Below are positions 1-4,296 of a stretch of DNA of 6,087 bases, one piece after another. A program made the translations under genes and the position numbers. The DNA is from Dehalococcoidia bacterium. GTDB taxonomy: Bacteria > Chloroflexota > Dehalococcoidia > JAUSJJ01. The notes under the pieces were generated by a model, which worked only from the letters and a program-made list of their open reading frames with translations, was not told the origin of the DNA and did not search any database. Numbering within the stretch: the stretch's first letter is position 1; the number at the start of each line of letters is the position of its first letter. The stretch lies in the NCBI GenBank assembly GCA_030647705.1, contig JAUSJJ010000143.1, positions 1 through 6,087 of the forward strand, given 5' to 3'.

Positions 1-32
1 CTGGCCTGAACGAATGGATCTCCGGTGGCGCT

Positions 33-57
33 CGCCGGAAATGAGCCGGCGCTTTTT
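33..57 (+). terminator. Rho-independent terminator of a rightward gene left of the window
   Basis: The arms CGCCGG (33-38) and CCGGCG (46-51) form a 6-bp GC stem with a 7-nt loop. One C and then five T's (53-57) follow on the plus strand. The T-run lies only on the plus-strand 3' side, so it would stop transcription entering from the left. It would not obviously serve the leftward metal permease operon, which ends at 82. This implies a convergent gene just outside the window. Confidence 0.7.
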
Positions 58-81
58 GGCGTGGCAACGACCTCTCCCTGA

Positions 82-933
82 CTACCCATGCGTCACTTCC
101 TTCTGCGAAGCGGCCCGGCGATAGCGTGCGTTCTGCATAACAAACACAATGAAAAAGAGCGTCACAGCGACCAGTATTATGGCGGCGCCCGCGGCAAGAT
201 CGAAGTAGTAACTGATGAGCAAGCCCAGGTACATTGACAGTGCTCCAAAGAAGACGGCCCACGCCATCATGGCGCCCACACGCCGGGCCATCAGTGCCCC
301 GGCGCCCGCAGGCGCTATCAGCAAGCCGAAAACGAGCAGAGTGCCGACAGTCTGGAAAGAGACGATGACGGTAATCGCGATCATGAAAAGCATGACGCTG
401 TGGTAGAGGCGGACGGAGAAACCGGCCACCTCCGCCTGCTCCGGGTCGAAGCTGAGCAACAGAAACGGGCGGGCGCAGACAAACGCAATCGCTCCAATGA
501 CGACCGTCGCCGCGAACTGGATCAGGATGGACTGGACGCTGATGCCCAGTATCTCGCCGAACAGAATCCGGGTGAGGTCTCCGCTGAAGGAGTTCGAACG
601 CGAGACGATGGCCACACCCAGGGACAACATTCCGATGAACAGGAGGCCGATGGCGGTATCGGAGGACAATCTCGACCGCTGTGTGATCAACGTGATGCCG
701 CCGATCATGAAGCCTGCACCAACCGCGGCGCCGACGATGCCGGGAAAGCCAAACAGCACTGCCAGCGCAATGCCGGGCAATACTCCGTGAGCCAGCGCAT
801 CGCCGATGAAGGCCAGGCCGCGCAGGATGACGAAGGTGCCGGCAATGGCGCAGGCGATGGATACCAGGATTCCGGCGATCAACGCCTGGAGCATGAAGGC
901 GTTGGATGAGAAAGGCGTTACCAGCAAGTCCAT
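82..933 (-). CDS. Metal (Zn/Mn) ABC transporter, membrane permease (ABC-3 family, ZnuB/AztB-like)
   Basis: This is an inner-membrane permease that passes divalent metal, most likely zinc, delivered by the lipoprotein encoded just upstream. Its 283 residues are the usual length for the ABC-3 family. About eight hydrophobic segments can be seen, starting with residues 14-36. The N-terminal signature RGLAFIGDALAHGVLPG (38-54) is the conserved ABC-3 motif. FDPEQAEVAG (162-171) is the cytoplasmic loop expected to contact the ATPase. VGTLLVFGLLIAPAGAGALM (196-215) is the conserved late helix. The tail after residue 268 is short, basic and cytoplasmic. The ATG at 933 has GAGG eight bases upstream, and the gene sits 25 bases after the binding-protein stop, so they form one operon. 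The RGLAFIGDALAHG form recalls AztB/ZnuB, but zinc cannot be separated from manganese by sequence alone. No cognate ATPase gene is adjacent. Confidence 0.92.
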   Translation of the reverse strand: MDLLVTPFSSNAFMLQALIAGILVSIACAIAGTFVILRGLAFIGDALAHGVLPGIALAVLFGFPGIVGAAVGAGFMIGGITLITQRSRLSSDTAIGLLFIGMLSLGVAIVSRSNSFSGDLTRILFGEILGISVQSILIQFAATVVIGAIAFVCARPFLLLSFDPEQAEVAGFSVRLYHSVMLFMIAITVIVSFQTVGTLLVFGLLIAPAGAGALMARRVGAMMAWAVFFGALSMYLGLLISYYFDLAAGAAIILVAVTLFFIVFVMQNARYRRAASQKEVTHG

Positions 934-942
934 ATTGACGAC

Positions 943-962
943 CTCGGCTATAGCTCGGCTAT
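943..962. repeat. 11-bp tandem duplication at the binding protein/permease junction
   Basis: CTCGGCTAT occurs twice (943-951 and 954-962) separated by two bases, an 11-bp period. On the minus strand this reads ATAGCCGAG-ct-ATAGCCGAG. The first copy contains the stop codon of the metal-binding protein and the second provides the GAGG ribosome-binding site of the permease. It looks like a small slipped duplication that sets the spacing of the two genes. Confidence 0.6.
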
Positions 963-1840
963 TTCAACGCGCCCACAATGACGTTGGACAAATCCCTCAT
1001 GAAAGTGAAGTAGCTCCTATCGCCGGGCAGAGCGTGAGTGGCTAACTCGACCACTCTGACTTCGGTTTCGTCGCCGATGGCCTTTGCCACGGCCGCCGGT
1101 GTGCCAAGTTCTGTGAATATTGCCTTCGCTCCAGTGTCCAATACCACTTTCTTGAGCGCAGCCAGATCGGCCGCCGAGGCCTGCGCTTGCGATGAAAGGC
1201 TTGGGATGACTACGCCCACCAGCCGGAAGCCATACCGCTGGGCGAAGTAGCCCATCGATTCATGGCCGGTGACCAGCTTACGGTTTTCTTGAGGCACGGC
1301 AGCCACACTGCTTGCGACCTCAGCGTTCAGATTACCGAGGCGGCCCGCCAGATTCGCCGCCTGCTCAGTGACATCGATCCCCAGGTCTTTCTTCAGCGCG
1401 GGGACAAGCGCCTCGACCACACTCTTCATGGCCAGAGGGTCTGTCCACAAATGCGGGTCGGCAGCGCCTGCTTCCTGGTCCGGATCGCCGGTGGGGAGCC
1501 CCTCACCAGGACCGACATGGCGGACGGTAATGTAGTCCGAGGCGGTGAAGAACTTGACTCCCTTGCCCTTGGCCTGTTCAAGCGTCTTCTCCAAGCCGCC
1601 TTCGAGTCCGAGACCGTTTTCGATAACCAGGTCTGCCTTGTTGAAGGCCTCGATGTCTCTGGCCGAAGGTTCCCATTCGTGCGGGTCCAGCCCGTTGGGC
1701 ATGGGCACTCTCACATTCGCCCTGTCGCCTACCAGGTCCTTCACCACCGATCCCAGCACAGAATAAGTAACGACGATGGACTTCTTGGAAGTCGTGGGCG
1801 CCGGCTGGCAGGCCAGTCCGCCAAATAGCGCCAGCGCCAT
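959..1840 (-). CDS. Metal (Zn/Mn) ABC transporter substrate-binding lipoprotein (cluster A-I, ZnuA/AztC/TroA-like)
   Basis: This extracytoplasmic protein captures divalent metal and hands it to the permease encoded downstream. Counting from the ATG at 1840 it has 293 residues. A lipobox GLAC puts the lipidated cysteine at residue 11. The metal-site histidines expected of the family are visible: H54 in LDPHEWEP, H130 in ADPHLWTDP and H193 in VTGHESMGYFAQRYG. An acidic fourth ligand is probably D274 in the GDRSYF segment, with E244 in FTELG also conserved in the family. The acidic loop before H130 (about 110-128) is short and not His-rich, unlike ZnuA of E. coli. The ATG at 1840 is the only standard start in the open frame, but it leaves only ten residues before the lipid cysteine, no basic n-region, and no good ribosome-binding site. 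Translation from an AUC at 1876 would repair all three. The zinc preference is inferred from family and regulator context. Confidence 0.92.
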   Translation of the reverse strand: MALALFGGLACQPAPTTSKKSIVVTYSVLGSVVKDLVGDRANVRVPMPNGLDPHEWEPSARDIEAFNKADLVIENGLGLEGGLEKTLEQAKGKGVKFFTASDYITVRHVGPGEGLPTGDPDQEAGAADPHLWTDPLAMKSVVEALVPALKKDLGIDVTEQAANLAGRLGNLNAEVASSVAAVPQENRKLVTGHESMGYFAQRYGFRLVGVVIPSLSSQAQASAADLAALKKVVLDTGAKAIFTELGTPAAVAKAIGDETEVRVVELATHALPGDRSYFTFMRDLSNVIVGALK

Positions 1841-1873
1841 GAACGCCAGAAACAGTCGAACCCCTTTGCCTCT

Positions 1874-1888
1874 GATTTGTCGCCCTCC
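1874..1888 (-). promoter_or_regulatory. Shine-Dalgarno GGAGG with an in-frame AUC, probable true start of the binding protein
   Basis: On the minus strand GGAGG (1888-1884) is followed by seven bases and then ATC at 1876-1874, in frame with the metal-binding protein. Twelve extra codons would add RGKGVRLFLAF, giving a textbook lipoprotein signal peptide: basic n-region, hydrophobic core, then GLAC with the cysteine at residue 23. The frame is open back to a stop near 1911 and contains no ATG, GTG or TTG above 1840. Either AUC initiates here, or an ATG has mutated or been misread. Confidence 0.5.
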
Positions 1889-1912
1889 TCGAAATCCGCC
1901 GATTCGAGCTTA

Positions 1913-1941
1913 ATGATAATTAATTATCACCATCAAGTCAA
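1913..1941 (-). promoter_or_regulatory. Sigma70-type promoter of the metal uptake operon
   Basis: On the minus strand TTGACT (1941-1936) and TATCAT (1918-1913) are each 5/6 matches to the -35 and -10 consensus, with exactly 17 bases between them. Transcription would start near 1906, giving a leader of roughly 30 nt to the AUC at 1876 or about 66 nt to the ATG at 1840. It lies between the divergent fur-family gene and the operon. Confidence 0.75.
1914..1929. promoter_or_regulatory. Perfect 16-bp palindrome, candidate Fur/Zur operator
   Basis: TGATAATTAATTATCA is its own reverse complement. It covers most of the spacer and five of the six -10 bases of the metal operon promoter, so a bound repressor would block RNA polymerase. 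Its AT-rich TGATAAT half-sites resemble Fur-box half-sites, but the two halves abut and do not match the classical 19-bp Fur box or the E. coli/Bacillus Zur boxes exactly. Binding by the adjacent Fur/Zur-family protein is inference. Confidence 0.65.
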
Positions 1942-2008
1942 GAGCAACTCGATGCGTAGTTACATCATAGCACAGTTACGAAGCGACGTGGCAAAGGTTC
2001 ACGCGCCG

Positions 2009-2017
2009 TGCTAGAAT
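2009..2017 (+). promoter_or_regulatory. Extended -10 promoter of the fur-family gene
   Basis: TGCTAGAAT combines the TGn extension with TAGAAT, a 5/6 match to the -10 box. A -35 box is weak (TGGCAA, 1989-1994, 3/6 at 17-18 bp), as is common for extended -10 promoters. Transcription would start near 2024, downstream of the in-frame ATG at 2019. That argues for translation from the ATG at 2058. No copy of the 1914-1929 palindrome overlaps this promoter. Confidence 0.5.
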
Positions 2018-2057
2018 AATGCCGCTGACTCTGACTGCAGAAGAAGACGGGTGCGTT

Positions 2058-2492
2058 ATGAGAAGAGACACGCAACAACGTGATGCCATCCGACAAGCCC
2101 TGATCGAGGCCGGTAGGCCTCTGTCGGTCAGCGAACTGCTCGAATCGGCCAAAGGCGAAGTCGCGGGCCTGGGGATCGCTACTGTCTATCGAAATCTGAA
2201 GGCTCTTCAATTCGGGGGTCAGGTAATGACCGTCGATTTGCCGGGCCAGCCGCCGCGCTGGGAAGTAACGCGCCGGGGCCATCATCATCATTTCCTGTGC
2301 CGCACGTGCGACAGATTGTACGAGGTGGATGGTTGCCCGGACGGCATTGACCTGCTGTTGCCTCAGGGCTACACCCTTGAGAGACACGACATCCTGCTTC
2401 GGGGGCAGTGCGACCTCTGTGCCGGTAAGGCAGGCCCCGGACGCGGCAAACGGGGTTCAAGTCGAACCCCGTTTGCACCAGAGCAGCTATAG
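2058..2492 (+). CDS. Fur-family metal-responsive transcriptional repressor (probably Zur)
   Basis: This is a cytoplasmic DNA-binding metal sensor, 144 residues from the chosen start. The N-terminal winged helix covers about residues 5-73. The recognition region GLGIATVYRNLKAL (37-50) is the hallmark Fur-family motif. The C-terminal half carries a metal site in RRGHHHHFLCRTC (72-84, His75-78) and the structural zinc site CxxC...CxxC (C81/C84 and C118/C121). The ATG at 2058 is preferred over 2019 because the likely promoter starts transcription near 2024, an AGAAGAAGACGGG purine stretch precedes it, and MRRDTQQRDAIRQAL is a normal Fur N-terminus. Divergence from a zinc-type ABC operon with a palindrome over its promoter suggests Zur, though Fur or Mur cannot be excluded. 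A basic, Gly/Ser-rich tail of about 23 residues after C121 is encoded by a perfect inverted repeat and is probably not part of the fold. Confidence 0.9.
   Translation: MRRDTQQRDAIRQALIEAGRPLSVSELLESAKGEVAGLGIATVYRNLKALQFGGQVMTVDLPGQPPRWEVTRRGHHHHFLCRTCDRLYEVDGCPDGIDLLLPQGYTLERHDILLRGQCDLCAGKAGPGRGKRGSSRTPFAPEQL
2446..2476. repeat. Perfect 13-bp inverted repeat in the 3' end of the fur-family gene
   Basis: GCAAACGGGGTTC (2446-2458) and its reverse complement (2464-2476) are separated by a 5-nt loop. It lies inside the last codons of the repressor gene and just beyond the end of the convergent beta-helix gene. This is a typical place for a bidirectional terminator, but no T-run follows on either strand. 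It may act as an mRNA 3'-end stabiliser or a weak terminator for both genes. Confidence 0.7.
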
Positions 2493-3197
2493 CCCGGCGG
2501 ACACGAACGGACTGACCCCGCTGCCATAATAGTACAGTTGCCCGCCATTGCCGAAGCCTGTGTTGCTCAGGTTTGCATCCTGCGGGCCGGCCATGAACTT
2601 GTAGCCGTAGCCTGCGTTATTGTTCGCCACATTGTTCCGCAGCACGTTGTTCAGGCCGTAGTGATAGTTATTGCCGTAGATCGGGCTATAGACTATGTCC
2701 CCTCCAAAGCGGAAACCAGCGCCGTCGTTGTCGCGAGAGATATTCCCGTAGAGGTAGTTCTGGTCCGAGCGGATGCACATTCCGCCCGAGTTCGGCGCGT
2801 TGACATTGTGGACTACGTTGTTCTCAATGGTGGTGTACGAGGAGTCCTCCTTGATATCGATGGCCTCGCCCCGGGTGCCATAGATTTCGTTGCCGCTGAT
2901 GATATTGTGTGTGCTGGTATCCGGCAGCCCGCCGTTCTTGTAACGCTGTTCCGGCGCTGTGCCGATGTATATCCCTTCGCCATTGCTGGTGAGGCCGGTA
3001 TCGTACACCCTGCTATTCCGCACGATGTTACTAACAGCGAAGAAGTGCAGACGGATGCCTTCGTTGTTGATATGATGCACGTCGTTGTTCTCAAACACCA
3101 CCCCGGTGACCCGCTCTAGCCTCACCCCTTCGTTGGTGTTTCTTATCTCCAGATTCCGGATGATGTAGTACGAGTTAACCACACGGATAGCATTCAA
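2487..3197 (-). CDS. Right-handed parallel beta-helix fragment (C-terminal part)
   Basis: The 236 residues open with a TTG codon at 3197 that is probably not a true start, because the preceding open codons lack a ribosome-binding site and the domain begins in another frame. Regular coils of about 20-25 residues are visible. Examples are YYIIRNLEIRNTNEGVRLERVTG (10-32), VVFENNDVHHINNEGIRL (33-50), NIVRNSRVYDTG, HNIISGNEIYGTRGEAIDI (97-115), TTIENNVVHNV and NNVLRNNVANNNAGYGY (183-199). The alternating N-x-V/I pattern and asparagine ladders are those of NosD/PbH1-type pectate-lyase-like folds. Such proteins act on or bind carbohydrates outside the cell. The C-terminus (PFVSAGL) appears natural. 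The stop codon overlaps that of the convergent repressor gene. Confidence 0.75.
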   Translation of the reverse strand: MNAIRVVNSYYIIRNLEIRNTNEGVRLERVTGVVFENNDVHHINNEGIRLHFFAVSNIVRNSRVYDTGLTSNGEGIYIGTAPEQRYKNGGLPDTSTHNIISGNEIYGTRGEAIDIKEDSSYTTIENNVVHNVNAPNSGGMCIRSDQNYLYGNISRDNDGAGFRFGGDIVYSPIYGNNYHYGLNNVLRNNVANNNAGYGYKFMAGPQDANLSNTGFGNGGQLYYYGSGVSPFVSAGL

Positions 3198-3668
3198 GGT
3201 ATTCGCCTTGCCGTGCCTGCTGTGACCGTCTGATTGGCCTCCTGGTAGATGCCGGAGGCCAGCCTGATGGTCATGCCCGGCTTGACCACGTTGAGGGCCT
3301 TCTGCGGCGTCCTGTAAGGGCTACCCGCTGCCCCGGTGTTCGAGTCGCCGCCGGTGACGGCGTCAACGTGCAACACGGACATAGAGACTGGAGCGGGTGT
3401 GGCAGTGGGCACAGCCGTAGGCGCCGGCGTGGGTAGAGGCGTGGCCGTTGGCGCCGGAGTAGACGTCGGCAAAGGTACAGGCGTGGCCGTCGGCGCCGGA
3501 ACAGGCGTAGAGGTTGGTGCAGGCATTGGTGTAGCCGTAGGAGCAGGAGTGGCAGTCGGCGCGGGGGCGTCGACGGCTACGGAGCCTGCGACAATGTCGT
3601 CATAAGAGTAGCGCACCGGCATGTTCTTGGTCAGGCTGTGCGTCACCGACCGCACGCCGATTCCCCCC
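3194..3668 (-). CDS. Middle fragment: end of concanavalin-like domain, Pro/Thr linker, start of beta-helix
   Basis: In this frame GIGVRSVTHSLTKNMPVRYSYDDIVAG (just after the G6 run) completes the concanavalin-like domain; the (Y)DDI ending is typical of it. A linker of about 60 residues built from TATP, APTA and PTSTP units follows. Then comes VLHVDAVTGGDSNTGAAGSPYRTPQKALNVVKPGMTIRLASGIYQEANQTV, which matches the N-terminal cap of many beta-helix proteins (x-V-x-G-D-S-N-G...P-x-x-T-x-x-x-A). The frame stops at 3194 after TAGTARRIP, where such proteins usually continue with about 25 residues before the first coil. The same frame stays open upstream to 3826, but that part is out of register with the domain and is not believed. 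Confidence 0.6.
3390..3570 (-). repeat. Low-complexity Pro/Thr/Ala linker-coding repeat
   Basis: Imperfect repeats of 12-36 bases on the plus strand of the form GGCGTnGCCGTnGGCGCnGGA encode APTATP- and PTSTP-like units on the minus strand. The linker joins two extracellular domains and is probably flexible and protease resistant. The plus-strand reading frames through it (Gly/Val-rich) are shadows. Confidence 0.8.
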
Positions 3669-4034
3669 GGCCCCCTGCAGGCTGGTCGAGGAGTCGGTCC
3701 GTTGATAGTCCCAGGCCGCGGGCTCAGGGGTGCCATCGCGCCATACCTTGATTCGCAGTGTCGTCGGGCTCTTTCCCTGGGCCTGGGCCCTGACCCAGAA
3801 CCACACGTTGGCAGCATGCTTCTCACGGCTGACCGTCGTGTAGCTGCCTACCTGCGTCCTGGTTCCCGCTATCCGCTTCTCGAAGACCACCACTACCCGC
3901 TGGTCGGTGAGGAACTCAACACGAGCGCCGTAGTAGTTGTCGCTGTCTTTGGCCCGCGGCAGGCCGAATTGATAAAGGCTATTGCCGGAAGCAAGCGTTT
4001 CGTTGCGTTTTTCAACGTCCACCTCCCCAGACAT
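3600..4034 (-). CDS. Concanavalin/LamG-like domain fragment (N-terminal part of the broken gene)
   Basis: From the ATG at 4034, residues 1-124 resemble the jelly-roll domain seen in many Gram-positive and Chloroflexota-type extracellular proteins. Key stretches are SGEVDVEKRNETLASGNSLYQ (2-22), DSDNYYGARVEFLTDQRVVV and SPTTLRIKVWRDGTPEPAAWDYQRTDSSTSLQGAG. The last is a strong family signature (PTTLR-K-W-G-EP-W-x-x-TD-LQ-AG). After the G6 run at 3663-3668 the remaining 20 or so codons are out of frame and unlike the family. AGGAG lies three bases before the ATG, so translation could start here, but a signal peptide and the first beta-strands of the domain are missing. The role is probably carbohydrate binding, without certainty. 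Confidence 0.62.
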   Translation of the reverse strand: MSGEVDVEKRNETLASGNSLYQFGLPRAKDSDNYYGARVEFLTDQRVVVVFEKRIAGTRTQVGSYTTVSREKHAANVWFWVRAQAQGKSPTTLRIKVWRDGTPEPAAWDYQRTDSSTSLQGAGGNRRAVGDAQPDQEHAGALLL

Positions 4035-4046
4035 GGTCTCCTGTCT

Positions 4047-4211
4047 ATCTCACAGTCACCGTTGCGAGAAGTGCGGCGGATTGTCCGTCTCTACAGAACC
4101 AACGCTCTGTGGGAACAGTTGAAAGATAGACTGCGCCATCCGATGGTGGTTGGTGTTCAGCGCGAACATGACGCGGCGGTTTCTCGCGAAGCAGTGACTG
4201 CAGTAGCTAAA
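4047..4211 (-). other. Possible decayed 5' remnant of the concanavalin-like domain
   Basis: In a third minus-strand frame, open from 4211 to a stop at 4047, the end reads DGAVYLSTVPTERWFCRDGQ followed by SAALLATVTVR. This resembles the first strands expected before SGEVDVEKR in this domain family. Removing one T near 4047 would join it in frame to the ATG at 4034. There is no start codon or signal peptide in this frame, so if real it is a remnant. Otherwise 4035-4225 is simply a long untranslated leader. Confidence 0.35.
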
Positions 4212-4225
4212 GGTCTATATTATCC

Positions 4226-4255
4226 AGTGTAGGACAAAAAGGCGCAGGATGTCAA
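4226..4255 (-). promoter_or_regulatory. Promoter upstream of the concanavalin/beta-helix gene
   Basis: On the minus strand a perfect TTGACA (4255-4250) and TACACT (4231-4226, 4/6) are separated by 18 bases. A second AT-rich element, TAATAT, lies just downstream. The start site would be near 4219, leaving about 185 nt to the ATG at 4034. The -35 box shares bases with the T-run of the exporter terminator. Confidence 0.5.
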
Positions 4256-4296
4256 AAAACGAAGCTGACCGAAGGTCGGTGATTGCTCAGAGCTTC
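4254..4296 (-). terminator. Rho-independent terminator of the MFS exporter gene
   Basis: On the minus strand GAAGCT (4296-4291) pairs perfectly with AGCTTC (4266-4261). Inside them ACCGA and TCGGT form a second 5-bp stem with a 3-nt loop. One G and six T's (4259-4254) follow directly. The outer left arm includes two bases of the exporter stop codon. This is a conventional intrinsic terminator directly after the exporter. Confidence 0.75.

Larger units (their letters stand above)
2487..4034 (-). pseudogene. Broken gene for a secreted concanavalin-like / parallel beta-helix protein
   Basis: Three consecutive minus-strand reading frames encode parts of one protein in the expected order. First comes a LamG/concanavalin-like domain (4034 to about 3663), then a Pro/Thr-rich linker, then the start of a beta-helix domain (about 3390 to 3194), and finally the beta-helix itself (3197 to 2487). 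The first switch is explained by one extra G in a G6 run (plus-strand C6 at 3663-3668). The second, at 3194-3240, seems to need lost sequence as well as a frame change. The start at 4034 lacks any signal peptide although all domains are of extracellular type. The intact parent would probably bind or degrade polysaccharide outside the cell, but no catalytic residues can be assigned. Homopolymer sequencing error could account for the first lesion but less easily for the others. Confidence 0.72.

Noticed and set aside
400..909. 169-codon plus-strand open frame
   Set aside because: It lies antisense to the clear ABC-3 permease, has Asp/Arg/Gln-rich composition typical of an antisense shadow, and shows no motif.
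1262..1828. 188-codon plus-strand open frame
   Set aside because: It is antisense to the metal-binding lipoprotein, whose ligands and lipobox are clear. No motif is visible in the plus frame.
1958..1979. Direct repeat AGTTAC (1958-1963 and 1974-1979) as a second operator
   Set aside because: A six-base repeat at 16-bp spacing is easily chance, and it has no dyad symmetry or overlap with the fur promoter.
2446..2480. tRNA-like T-arm (GGGGTTCAAGTC... followed by CACCA), possible tRNA fragment or att site
   Set aside because: The two arms pair with each other as one 13-bp hairpin and not as a 5-bp stem with a 7-nt loop. No acceptor, D or anticodon arms are present upstream.
3336..3605. Gly/Val/Ala-repeat plus-strand protein
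   Set aside because: It is the antisense translation of the Pro/Thr linker. The linker connects two recognisable domains, so the minus strand is the coding one.
3621..4232. 203-codon plus-strand open frame ending RLYRTNALWEQLKDRL...
   Set aside because: Most of it is antisense to the concanavalin-like domain, whose family signature is strong. The right part has no recognisable motif and contains the minus-strand promoter region.
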